Of a stretch of 33,400 nt of DNA, positions 8,576-15,617 are shown piece after piece. Both the position numbers and the translations under genes were made by a program. The stretch comes from Acidimicrobiia bacterium (GTDB lineage Bacteria > Actinomycetota > Acidimicrobiia > Spongiisociales > UBA11373): NCBI GenBank assembly GCA_029263095.1, contig JAJCYA010000042.1, positions 1 through 33,400 of the forward strand. The letters run 5' to 3'. Under the pieces are notes generated by a model that was not told the DNA's origin, did no database searches, and saw only the letters and a list, made by a program, of their open reading frames with translations. Within the stretch, counting starts at the first letter, position 1. Each line of letters begins with the position of its first letter.

Positions 8576-9594
8576 CGCAGGACCGTTTCGATCCACTCGG
8601 TGAGCCAACGCTCCCGGTTTTGCTCAATCACGTCGGGGTCGAGGCGCACCGGATTGGGCGGCAGGCTCGTGTTGCCGATGAACACTTCCGGCAGCGCCGC
8701 AGCCGGGTTGACGGGGAACACGAACATCGACGTGGGGACCGTCTCCTGGAATGGGACGCCGAGCAGGAAGTCTATGAACCTCCGTGCCTGCTCTTCATTC
8801 GGAGTACCTCGCAGCACTCCGGCGTACTCGATCTGGCGAAAGCACCCGTCTTCGATCACTGCGGTAGTCGCCTTGTCTATTGGGGGGTCGCTAAAGAGGA
8901 CTTCTGCCGGCGGCGACGAGGCGTACGAGACGACGAGCGGTCGTATCCCGGTCCCGGTGGCCGAAAAGGATCCGTAATAGGCGGTGCCCCAGTCGGCGAC
9001 GATCTCGACATCGTTGGCACGCAGATCCGCCCAGTAGTCCCGCCAGGTATAGGGGCCGTCCTCACCAAAACGGTCGATGGTGGCCAGTAGGAATGCCAAG
9101 CCGGGGCTCGAGATGGTTGGATCGGGGACTACGAGCATGCTGCGGTACTTCTGTGCCGTGAGGGCCTCCAGCGACGCAGGAGGATCGGGGAGCAACCCAA
9201 GGTCGTAGTTGAGACACACATCACCGAAGTCGATCGGCGTGACGGAGTCTCCTGCAGTGCCGAATGCGTCGATGAAGCCATCGCCGGCGTCGCTTCTGTA
9301 CGGTTCGAATAGGTTGGCGTCGACTGCTCGCGATAGGAGCGTCGTGTCCACTCCGAACAAGACATCGGCCACGGGGTTGCCGGCGGCGAGGATCGCCTGA
9401 TTGACGACGATCCCGGCATCGCCGCCCCGGACTATCTCTACCTCGATGCCCGTGTCGGTTGCGAACTCCGCAAGCAGCTCGTCGGGCACAGCAAAGAAGT
9501 CGTGGGTCAGTAGTCGAACGGTGTCCGGCCCTGCGCCCTCGCCGCACGCGCCGATTGCGAGAACCAGGGCCAGCAACAGTGAGATCCGCTTCAT
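8572..9594 (-). CDS. thiB: Thiamine ABC transporter substrate-binding lipoprotein ThiB
   Basis: The protein has 340 residues. A signal peptide ends in AIGAC, so Cys17 is a probable lipid anchor. The mature part carries features of the ThiB/TbpA family: TVRLLTHDFFAVPDELLAEF near 27-46, GGDAGIVVNQAIL near 60-72, NPVADVLFGVDTTLLSRA near 77-94 and TPIDFGDVCLNYD near 124-136. These resemble thiamine-binding ThiB more than iron-binding FbpA. It would capture thiamine or its phosphates outside the membrane and deliver them to ThiPQ. The ATG at 9594 overlaps the stop of the pyrophosphokinase gene (ATGA). Confidence 0.87.
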   Translation of the reverse strand: MKRISLLLALVLAIGACGEGAGPDTVRLLTHDFFAVPDELLAEFATDTGIEVEIVRGGDAGIVVNQAILAAGNPVADVLFGVDTTLLSRAVDANLFEPYRSDAGDGFIDAFGTAGDSVTPIDFGDVCLNYDLGLLPDPPASLEALTAQKYRSMLVVPDPTISSPGLAFLLATIDRFGEDGPYTWRDYWADLRANDVEIVADWGTAYYGSFSATGTGIRPLVVSYASSPPAEVLFSDPPIDKATTAVIEDGCFRQIEYAGVLRGTPNEEQARRFIDFLLGVPFQETVPTSMFVFPVNPAAALPEVFIGNTSLPPNPVRLDPDVIEQNRERWLTEWIETVLR

Positions 9595-10223
9595 CGATCG
9601 CTTCCTGTGACGATGGCGAGCACTACACCGTGCTGGACACGGATGGTGACGGTGTCTCCCAGTGCTTCGTTGCTGATTCCGCGGGTCGTACCTCGCGGTA
9701 GGGGAGTGGTGTCGAGCGGCCATCGGGTGTCATCGACGGAGACCAGCGTTCCGTCCGATGCCGGAATGATCGAGATTAGGTCGCCGGGCCTCGTGTTGAT
9801 GAGGGTCCGATCCCTGACAACGTGGGCAACACTCGAACCGGAGTGCCACTCGACGGTGCGATCAGACCATCGCTCATCAGTGAGCAGGAGTGCAATCCCC
9901 AATAGGTGGTCGATCCGCCCGGCCCCGCCGCCGGCTACGACAATCCGCTGAGCGCCGCGTTCAATCGCAGCTTGAAAGGCCAGGTCGAGATCGGTGGCGT
10001 CCTTGTCGGCGGAATGCTCCTCGACCTCAACGCCGGTCGCGATTGCGTCGGCGAGTTGGGATCGGTCGACCGAATCCATGTCACCGACAATCAGGTGAAC
10101 TTCGACGCCGAGGTGCTTTGCCAAACCGAGACCAGAATCGGCAGCGATCACAACGTCGGCTGGAGGGAGTGCGGTGGTGGGCGCGGGTCCGCCTCCGCTC
10201 AGAATGAGGATGGTCGAGGTCAC
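9591..10223 (-). CDS. thiN: Thiamine pyrophosphokinase
   Basis: The 210-residue protein shows the three hallmark motifs of the family: VGDMDSVDR near 46-54, DKDATDLDLAF near 77-87 and GGGAGRIDHLLG near 102-113. It transfers pyrophosphate from ATP to thiamine, making the cofactor TPP from imported thiamine. The start is GTG 10223: GCGGAGG lies five bases upstream, and that Shine-Dalgarno is the 3' end of the TPP riboswitch. The in-frame ATG at 10241 falls inside the riboswitch core and is rejected, as is the longer ATG at 10376. The gene heads a four-gene operon for uptake and activation of thiamine. Confidence 0.88.
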   Translation of the reverse strand: MTSTILILSGGGPAPTTALPPADVVIAADSGLGLAKHLGVEVHLIVGDMDSVDRSQLADAIATGVEVEEHSADKDATDLDLAFQAAIERGAQRIVVAGGGAGRIDHLLGIALLLTDERWSDRTVEWHSGSSVAHVVRDRTLINTRPGDLISIIPASDGTLVSVDDTRWPLDTTPLPRGTTRGISNEALGDTVTIRVQHGVVLAIVTGSDR

Positions 10224-10225
10224 TG

Positions 10226-10306
10226 CTGCCTCCGCTGGCATTACCCAGATCAGGTCGTTCGGGTCGGTGGTCGATGCCACCCTCTCAGTCCCTGTGGACT
10301 CCCCGG
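10226..10306 (-). promoter_or_regulatory. TPP (THI-box) riboswitch controlling the thiamine operon
   Basis: Read on the minus strand, the conserved TPP aptamer elements appear in order. They are GGGG (10304-10301), P3 AGTCC/GGACT (10300-10296 with 10291-10287) closed by ACAG, the invariant CTGAGA (10288-10283), an extra hairpin GGTGG-CATCGA-CCACC (10281-10266), GACCC (10265-10261), and CCTGATCTGG-GTAATG-CCAGCGGAGG (10254-10229). The last GGAGG is also the Shine-Dalgarno of thiN, so TPP binding should hide the ribosome site directly. The outer P1 helix looks short and imperfect. A possible -10, TACCAT, is the complement of 10321-10326. Confidence 0.9.
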
Positions 10307-10312
10307 TGTGTT

Positions 10313-10360
10313 CACAGAGAATGGTAGACGACTCCTGGGTTCGAGTCCTGGTGTTCCTCC
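10313..10360 (+). other. tRNA-like fragment (D-loop-like and T-arm-like pieces)
   Basis: GAATGGTAGACG (10319-10330) resembles the D-arm of tRNA-Leu, and CTGGG-TTCGAGT-CCTGG (10335-10351) can fold as a T-arm with two G-U pairs, followed by TGTTCCTCC, which could be a 3' acceptor strand. No matching 5' acceptor strand (such as AGGAACA) and no anticodon arm are present within 100 bases upstream, so it is not a functional tRNA. It may be a degraded tRNA remnant or coincidence inside the thiN promoter region. Confidence 0.25.
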
Positions 10361-10369
10361 GATTGGGAC

Positions 10370-10428
10370 TTGACAACGTGACACCAATATGACATCATCT
10401 TGACATCATTCTTGACACTGAGATGACA
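10370..10428 (+). promoter_or_regulatory. Promoter with an array of six TGACA repeats (putative operator)
   Basis: TGACA begins at 10371, 10379, 10390, 10401, 10413 and 10424, so steps are 8, 11, 11, 12 and 11 bases, close to one helical turn. Two copies are extended to ATGACATCAT/TTGACATCAT. TTGACA at 10370-10375 and CATCAT at 10393-10398 are spaced 17 bases and make a plausible -35/-10 pair, so the array overlaps the promoter. The ribbon-helix-helix protein encoded just downstream is the obvious candidate ligand. Confidence 0.6.
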
Positions 10429-10438
10429 GGAGACGATC

Positions 10439-10588
10439 ATGGTCTGGTACTCGACCGAGACGGTCATGGCGCTGCACAAGGCCAGGGTTGACGAGGAGCG
10501 GCGCAGTAGCACCGGTCGTTCCCGGCGCCGGAAGGCATTGGTGACGATCGTCAACACGCCTCCGCTTCGTCCCGCCACGGCGCGGTGA
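10439..10588 (+). CDS. Small unknown protein (49 aa), first gene of the RHH operon
   Basis: An ATG at 10439 preceded by AGGAG six to seven bases upstream opens a 49-codon frame that ends in TGA at 10586-10588, overlapping a GTG of the next frame. The product is basic, with an arginine-rich middle (RRSSTGRSRRRK, about 21-32) after an amphipathic start. No family is recognised. The good ribosome-binding site and placement directly after the operator array argue that it is translated, perhaps as a leader that couples to the downstream gene. Confidence 0.5.
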   Translation: MVWYSTETVMALHKARVDEERRSSTGRSRRRKALVTIVNTPPLRPATAR

Positions 10589-10608
10589 GCAACGAGGAGA
10601 TGAGACCT

Positions 10609-11058
10609 ATGGATACGAGCATTGCGATGACCCGGCTCGAAGCGGCCGTCGAGCAACAGATGCTCATCAGCGGAGGCGACAGTGAGATGGAGTCGATGGT
10701 CTCGGCGTTGCTGTCGACCCTCAGCCCTGTGGTCCACCAGATAGCGCTCGATCTCGCGGAGCAGGCGGCAGCAGAGGTCTCGGCACAGCTGTCTTCGCAC
10801 GACATCGACGTGGTGCTGAGTGAAGGGGAGCCATCGCTTCGCGTCCGCTCGCTGAGCGACTCGGCCGATATCGGCGGTGAGTCACTCGACGCTCGCATCA
10901 CGCTACGACTCCCTCCGACGCTCAAGGAGCAGGTCGAAGTGGCCGCAGACGATGTTGGCGAATCGGTCAACTCGTGGCTCGTCAGGACTCTGGGGTCGCA
11001 GGCATCCGAGCGGGGCAGGCATCGATCGCATCGAATCACCGGGACGATCGAGACATGA
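10609..11058 (+). CDS. Ribbon-helix-helix DNA-binding protein (HicB/Arc-like C-terminus)
   Basis: The 149-residue product ends in a typical ribbon-helix-helix segment, DARITLRLPPTLKEQVEVAA followed by GESVNSWLVRTL (about 96-130), in which a beta strand precedes two helices. The N-terminal 90 residues are acidic and helical, probably for oligomer formation or ligand sensing. RHH proteins bind short direct or inverted repeats cooperatively, which fits the TGACA array upstream. I prefer ATG 10609 because GAGGAG lies nine bases before it; GTG 10585, overlapping the small ORF stop, is an alternative. The stop overlaps the DUF4097 start (ATGA). A toxin-antitoxin role is not indicated, as no toxin gene is adjacent. 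Confidence 0.72.
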   Translation: MDTSIAMTRLEAAVEQQMLISGGDSEMESMVSALLSTLSPVVHQIALDLAEQAAAEVSAQLSSHDIDVVLSEGEPSLRVRSLSDSADIGGESLDARITLRLPPTLKEQVEVAADDVGESVNSWLVRTLGSQASERGRHRSHRITGTIET

Positions 11059-11828
11059 CCCGGCGCATCGAGCGGTTCGAGCTGGCGGAAAGACCCCGTG
11101 TGTTCTTCCGACTCCCGGCAGGTGAAGCACGTGTTCTGGCTGGGGAGGAGGGTGTGATCGAAATACGTCTCTCGGGCAGGGATTCGGCCCTCGAGCGGTA
11201 CCTCGTCGAGGATCGTGGTGGCCAGATCGTTGTCGAGCCCGAGAGTGGGAGGATCGGGCGCTGGTCCCGCGTCGACCTGGAGATTCGTGTTGGTCCCGGC
11301 GCCGACATCCATGCCCGATTGGCATCGGGTGATGTAGTCGTCACCACCGCTGTCGAGTCGCTCGCTGTCGACTCCGGGTCGGGCGACGTGGAAGCGGACC
11401 TGGTTACTGGGGACGTCCGGGTCAAGACTGCGTCGGGCGATATCGTGATCGGTGAGGTCGGGGGCCGTCTCGAGGTAGCGGCGGCCGCGGGTGATGTGCG
11501 GGCACGGTCTGTGGCGGGCGATCTCAACGCCAAGACGGCATCCGGCGATATCGAGATCGGTGAGGTGAGTGGTTCTGTTGTGGCTCATGCGGCGTCGGGT
11601 GATGTCGAGATCACCAAGTTTCTGGGAGACGCCTTCAGGGTCAGAACACTGTCAGGTGATGTTCGCCTCGGCGTGACCTCGGGCCGCAGATTCGCGGTGG
11701 AATTCCAGAGTCTGTCGGGCGATGTCCGCACCGACTTCCCTGTTTCGGGGGATCAGATCGCCGGTCCGACTGCCCGCCTCGCAGTCAAGACCATGTCGGG
11801 CGACATAGTGGTACGCAGCGCGGGCTGA
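11055..11828 (+). CDS. DUF4097-family beta-strand repeat protein
   Basis: The 257-residue protein is built of short repeats with the recurring SGDV/SGDI turn (at least eight copies from about residue 90 to the end), as in ASGDVVVTT, GSGDVEADL, TASGDIEIGEV and LSGDVRLGV. This is the signature of DUF4097/DUF4098 adhesin-like proteins, which fold as a right-handed beta-helix or stacked beta-strand ladder. Its biochemical role is unknown. There is no signal peptide, so it is probably cytoplasmic. In actinobacteria such proteins are often found next to RHH regulators, as here, where the genes overlap by ATGA. The repeats look recently shuffled because neighbouring units are very alike. Confidence 0.78.
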   Translation: MTRRIERFELAERPRVFFRLPAGEARVLAGEEGVIEIRLSGRDSALERYLVEDRGGQIVVEPESGRIGRWSRVDLEIRVGPGADIHARLASGDVVVTTAVESLAVDSGSGDVEADLVTGDVRVKTASGDIVIGEVGGRLEVAAAAGDVRARSVAGDLNAKTASGDIEIGEVSGSVVAHAASGDVEITKFLGDAFRVRTLSGDVRLGVTSGRRFAVEFQSLSGDVRTDFPVSGDQIAGPTARLAVKTMSGDIVVRSAG

Positions 11829-11925
11829 TCCGAAGCCGAGCGTTGGCCCGCGGACGGTCGTGGTGGTGGTTCCCACGATTGCTCAATCAGCCGGATTACT
11901 GACTGGTACTTCGAGCGGGTGGGTG

Positions 11926-11939
11926 GGGCCATTCGACCC
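11926..11939. promoter_or_regulatory. DosR/NarL-like box candidate upstream of the triheme cytochrome
   Basis: GGGCC-ATTC-GACCC is an imperfect inverted repeat with a four-base centre, the layout of mycobacterial DosR boxes (GGGAC-N4-GTCCC type). It lies in the 245-base gap between the DUF4097 gene and the triheme cytochrome gene. Similar sites occur at 12726 and 16184. The gap holds no convincing ORF or hairpin otherwise. Confidence 0.3.
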
Positions 11940-12073
11940 TAGTTCCAACCCCCCGGCCTGCCACGATGAGATGGCGCCTGTCGGATTGTCTTGGATCGAG
12001 AGGTCCCTTTCTTGCGCTGTGACTACTCGCCGATGCGAGCCGTGATCAAGAGTGGAACCCGGCTGGGTGCCGC

Positions 12074-12703
12074 ATGATCCGTCGCGGGGGTCGGGCTTTG
12101 CGGTGGGCCCGGGCCGGAGTTGTAATCGCGGGAGTTGTCGCTTTTGTTGCCCTAGGAGCCGTGGTTGTAGCGGCAGTTTCGGATCCTGCGCCGGGATCGA
12201 GGCTGCCCGGTGCGCACACCTTCCGTGATGTGGAAGCAGAGGCCAATACGGCGTGCGAGCGCTGCCACTTTCCTTCCCACTACCAACACGGGGGTCTCAC
12301 GACGTGTTCGGACTGCCACAGTCCGGGGCACGGCGGCCACGCTGCTCAAATAGTGACCTGCACGACCTGCCACGGCGTCCATGGGGACACTCTCTTTGGG
12401 ATCGACCCTGTCACCCCATCGACCTCGAGCACGTCCTCGACGTCGAGTACTTCCTCGACCACTAGTACCTCCAGCACGTCTATCCCCGGAGGCTCTACGA
12501 CCCTTCCCGTGACTACGACGACCCCCACGTCTCCGGCGACCACGACGAGCACTTCTGTCCCGACAACGACGACGACAACGACTACAGCTGTGACAACAAC
12601 GACGACAACGACAACGACAACGACGACGACTGCGACCGTCCCGGCACCGACGACAACAGCTGCGACAACGACAACGACAACGACAACGACGCTGGCACCG
12701 TAA
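12074..12703 (+). CDS. Membrane-anchored or secreted triheme cytochrome c with Thr-rich tail
   Basis: The 209-residue protein starts with a basic segment and one hydrophobic helix (about residues 12-37), acting as a signal peptide or anchor. Three CXXCH heme sites follow, CERCH, CSDCH and CTTCH, between residues 60 and 100, with extra histidines that could be distal ligands. From about 115 the chain is almost only Thr, Ser and Pro, including runs of up to thirteen threonines. Such tails are commonly O-glycosylated, rigid, and span the cell wall; here it could hold the heme domain away from the membrane or reach the surface. No sortase motif is present. Exact function is unknown; an electron shuttle between the seven-heme protein and an outer partner is inferred. 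Confidence 0.75.
   Translation: MIRRGGRALRWARAGVVIAGVVAFVALGAVVVAAVSDPAPGSRLPGAHTFRDVEAEANTACERCHFPSHYQHGGLTTCSDCHSPGHGGHAAQIVTCTTCHGVHGDTLFGIDPVTPSTSSTSSTSSTSSTTSTSSTSIPGGSTTLPVTTTTPTSPATTTSTSVPTTTTTTTTAVTTTTTTTTTTTTTATVPAPTTTAATTTTTTTTTLAP
12413..12700. repeat. Low-complexity ACN-codon tract
   Basis: About 290 bases consist of degenerate ACG/ACA/ACC/AGC codons (for example acgacaacgacaacg), encoding the Thr/Ser tail of the triheme cytochrome. Such tracts are prone to length change by slippage. Reverse-strand frames full of valine here are artefacts. Confidence 0.85.
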
Positions 12704-12725
12704 TCCTGCCAGGCCATTGGGCCAC

Positions 12726-12739
12726 GGGACGAGGGGCCA
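12726..12739. promoter_or_regulatory. DosR/NarL-like box candidate upstream of the seven-heme cytochrome
   Basis: GGGAC-GAGG-GGCCA has the same GGG(A/T)C-N4-G(A/G)CC layout as the sites at 11926 and 16184 and lies about 100 bases upstream of the next cytochrome gene. It is the weakest of the three as a palindrome. Confidence 0.22.
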
Positions 12740-12878
12740 ACATGCCCTGTTGACCGGCCGACGGCTCTTCTAGGTTGGTGTTTGATAGCACGGCACCGCC
12801 CAGCGGCGTCCCGAGGAGGAGTGCACCATCGATCCTGCCGATCCCTTCCAACTCCCTGAGCAGGCGTCCCACGCTGGC

Positions 12879-14393
12879 GTGGAGGATGATCCGCCGCGAG
12901 CCATAATCTCCTTGTTCCGCCACCCGCTCGCCGCCGTCGGCAGTGTGATGATGGTGGCGGGCTTGATCGCCCTTTTGCTCCTGGTGGTCCAGGATCTAAC
13001 GGCGTCGGACCAGAACCCCTATCGGTTGTTGGTCACGTACATCGCAATGCCGGGTGTGATCACCTTGGGGTTTGTCGTGTTCCTGATCTCGCTCCGGGTT
13101 CAGGTGGTGGCGGCACGCAAACGCGGAGAGCAGGCCCGGTTCGTATTCCGATTCGAACCCACCGACGAGCGATACATGCGGAATCTTTGGATCTTTCTGG
13201 GCTTGAGTGCGGTGGGGTTTGTGGTGGTCGGCTTCTTCGGATTCAGAGCCTATGAAGCGACGGAGTCCTCCGCCTTCTGCGGCGAGGTCTGCCACGTGCC
13301 GATGGAGCCCGAGGCAGTGTCCCATCCGGAGTCGGCACACGCCCGGGTGGAGTGCGCCGAGTGCCACATCGGTTCCGGAGTCAAACCGTATGTCGAAGCC
13401 AAGCTTGCCGGGCTGAGACAGCTCTGGGGTGCACTCACCAACGGGTACGACCGGCCCGTGGCGACTCCAATCGAGATGAGAGATGCCGAGCACATCTGTG
13501 AAGAGTGCCATTGGCGCGATGCTTCGGAGGGGACGAAGGTGCTGAGCCATACCTACTACAGCCTGGACGATGCCAGCAGCCCCTGGACCATCAACCTGAT
13601 GCTCAACCTCGGAGTCGGTCAACCGCGATCCGACCAGCCGAGTGGCGTCCACTGGCACACCAGTAGCGGCAATGCCATCGAGTACATCGCCAGAGATCAT
13701 GAACTCCAGGACATCATTTGGGTGCGGGTCACCGACGCCGCAGGGGATACACGCGAGTATGTGTCGCCTGGGATCCGCGTACCGTCGCTCGCCGATCCAG
13801 ACACAGAGGTGCAGCACTTTGACTGCCTCGACTGTCACAACCGACCGGCCCACGTCCTGGAACCGGCCTCGCGGTCGATCAACGAAGCCCTCTTTGACGG
13901 GCGGATCCCAGACGAACTGCCGGAAATCAAGGACATCGCGATGGAGGTGCTGCTCGACGACTACGAGGACCGAGATGCAGCTCACGCCGCGATCCCCGAT
14001 GGTCTCGAGAGCTTCTTTGAGGCCAACTATCCCGATGCGACCGTCGAGGCTGCGGAGGCGATCCAGCAAGCTGCTCGAGCACTCATTGACATCTATGACG
14101 TCAACTTCTTCCCGGAGATGAAGACCGACTACCGGGTGAGGCAGTACAACGACGGACACCTGTCATGGGACGGTTGCTTCCGCTGTCACGATGGTGAGAA
14201 GGCCGACCAATACGGGAATGTGATCTCGAACGACTGCAACGTGTGTCACCTGATTGTCGGGCAGGGTCCCGGAGAGGGCGGGTTGCCCACCGAATTGGAT
14301 TCGACCGGTCTCGAGTTCGAGCACCCATTCGATGTCCCTAAGTGGCGAGACCGGTCGTGCGTGAGTTGCCACGAGAAGCTGGATGACCTCTAG
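12879..14393 (+). CDS. Seven-heme NapC/NirT-type cytochrome c, ImcH-like quinol dehydrogenase
   Basis: The 504-residue protein has three hydrophobic helices (about 17-38, 52-74, 104-124). It then has seven heme sites: a CX3CH site (Cys134, Cys138, His139) in the NapC/NirT pattern CGxxCHxPMxPE, and six CXXCH sites at Cys159, 207, 316, 433, 453 and 494. HARVECAECHIG and CEECHW are also typical of the NapC/NirT head. Known relatives oxidise menaquinol at the membrane; seven hemes with three helices resembles Geobacter ImcH, which passes electrons towards extracellular acceptors. The start is unsettled: GTG 12879 lacks a ribosome site, but the frame is open upstream and AGGAGGA (12814-12820) lies seven bases before ATC 12828, so translation may begin there. 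Terminal partners are unknown. Confidence 0.83.
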   Translation: MEDDPPRAIISLFRHPLAAVGSVMMVAGLIALLLLVVQDLTASDQNPYRLLVTYIAMPGVITLGFVVFLISLRVQVVAARKRGEQARFVFRFEPTDERYMRNLWIFLGLSAVGFVVVGFFGFRAYEATESSAFCGEVCHVPMEPEAVSHPESAHARVECAECHIGSGVKPYVEAKLAGLRQLWGALTNGYDRPVATPIEMRDAEHICEECHWRDASEGTKVLSHTYYSLDDASSPWTINLMLNLGVGQPRSDQPSGVHWHTSSGNAIEYIARDHELQDIIWVRVTDAAGDTREYVSPGIRVPSLADPDTEVQHFDCLDCHNRPAHVLEPASRSINEALFDGRIPDELPEIKDIAMEVLLDDYEDRDAAHAAIPDGLESFFEANYPDATVEAAEAIQQAARALIDIYDVNFFPEMKTDYRVRQYNDGHLSWDGCFRCHDGEKADQYGNVISNDCNVCHLIVGQGPGEGGLPTELDSTGLEFEHPFDVPKWRDRSCVSCHEKLDDL

Positions 14394-14441
14394 CCCGAGA
14401 TGATCGGTTCCGAGCTCGGTTCACCGGTGGGGGCGGATGTT

Positions 14442-15491
14442 CTAGCTGTGACGCTCGAGTAGGAAGTAGTCGGGGTCGATGGCGTAGATCAACAGTCCGC
14501 GTCGCTGGTCGATGATGTAGAGCTGATCTCCATCAACGGCCAAGCCGTGGGGCCGAAGCAGTGCTCCTGGTGAGTCACGCCGGGAGGCGTCTATCAGGCC
14601 GACGATGCCGACGTAGCGAGCGGCTTCGGTAAACACGTGCACAACGGATCGCTTGTTGTCGGACATGTAGAAGAGCCCGTTGTCGGCGCTAGCGACATCG
14701 GTCGCTTCGGACACGGCAGTTGCTCCGGGGATCATGGTGAACTCCGCCAGCTCACGGCCTTCCGGCGAGATCTTGCGCACCCGACCCAGTCCGTGTTCCG
14801 CAACAAACAGATTCCCACCTGAATCCACCAGTAGACCGGCGGGCTCGATGAATTCGAATTCGCCGACGGTGTCGGCTCCGAAGTAGTGCCGAAACGCGCC
14901 GCCGGGCTCGAATACCGCGACCCTGCCTGAGACCCAGTCCGAGGCATATACCAATCCGTCGTCTGCCACGTACACCCCGGTTGCCCTGGCGGATCCGGCT
15001 ACTTCGGCTGGAAGCTCGTAGGTCTGCACGAGCGTTCCCGCATCATCAAGAACTACGACTTCCCCCTGTTCGGTGTTTGCCACGTAGATCAATCCGTCGC
15101 GGACGTGCATGTCCTGGGGGGCGTCCAACAAGAATGCGCATTCACCCGTCTCACACAGGATCCTGTCGACCACCCCCTGGCGATCCATCGTGAGGATCCT
15201 GTTGTTTCCGGTATCGAGGACGTGGATGCGGTCACCATCGACGGCCAAGGCGGATGGCGACGACCACTGTGTGGCGACGACGGTTCCGGAGACAGGGCCC
15301 TCGATCAGGGCCTCCAATGTCGGAGCCGGAGGTCCGGCGGGTCCGCTGTCGCGTACGAACACCAGCCATACGCCGCCCGCCAATCCCAGCAGTACCAAAC
15401 CCAGGATGATCCAGATGAATCGGCGTCGCGGAGACGGGCGATCGTCTTCGATCGCCTTCTCGCGGAGTCGATGCATCGCAGAATATGACAC
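14442..15491 (-). CDS. Membrane-anchored NHL-repeat beta-propeller protein
   Basis: Of 349 residues, about 24-46 form one membrane helix after a charged cytoplasmic segment, leaving an extracytoplasmic domain. That domain consists of NHL-type repeats, for example PSALAVDGDRIHVLDTGNNR, PQDMHVRDGLIYVANTEQG, PAGLLVDSGGNLFVAEHGLG and PHGLAVDGDQLYIIDQRR, enough for a six-bladed propeller. NHL propellers bind partners rather than catalyse in most cases. Its position between cytochrome genes suggests a scaffold or partner for them, which is inference. The gene is convergent with the seven-heme gene. The start is GTG 15491 or ATG 15476; neither has a strong ribosome site. Confidence 0.75.
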   Translation of the reverse strand: MSYSAMHRLREKAIEDDRPSPRRRFIWIILGLVLLGLAGGVWLVFVRDSGPAGPPAPTLEALIEGPVSGTVVATQWSSPSALAVDGDRIHVLDTGNNRILTMDRQGVVDRILCETGECAFLLDAPQDMHVRDGLIYVANTEQGEVVVLDDAGTLVQTYELPAEVAGSARATGVYVADDGLVYASDWVSGRVAVFEPGGAFRHYFGADTVGEFEFIEPAGLLVDSGGNLFVAEHGLGRVRKISPEGRELAEFTMIPGATAVSEATDVASADNGLFYMSDNKRSVVHVFTEAARYVGIVGLIDASRRDSPGALLRPHGLAVDGDQLYIIDQRRGLLIYAIDPDYFLLERHS

Positions 15492-15617
15492 TGGGGGTCG
15501 CCGCCCCTTTCTCTATCGAGTAGAGACCGTACACAACCCGGTTGGTTGGCCGGATGGCAAGGAAGAGGGATCCGACATCTACGGACCGGACCGGTACCCC
15601 TCGGGTTGAGTTGGTAC

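Noticed and set aside
6974-9594. Iron(III) (FbpABC) rather than thiamine transporter
   Set aside because: The binding protein motifs, the pyrophosphokinase and the TPP riboswitch in the same operon favour thiamine.
10241-10376. Longer N-terminus for thiamine pyrophosphokinase (ATG 10241 or 10376)
   Set aside because: Both starts lie within or upstream of the TPP riboswitch; GTG 10223 has the Shine-Dalgarno and matches the family start.
10609-11828. RHH-DUF4097 pair as a toxin-antitoxin system
   Set aside because: The RHH protein looks like a HicB-type antitoxin C-terminus, but DUF4097 is not a toxin fold and the order and sizes do not fit a known system.
12346-12717. Minus-strand 123-codon frame almost entirely of valine
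   Set aside because: It is the mirror of the ACN-repeat Thr tail of the triheme cytochrome and has no start context.
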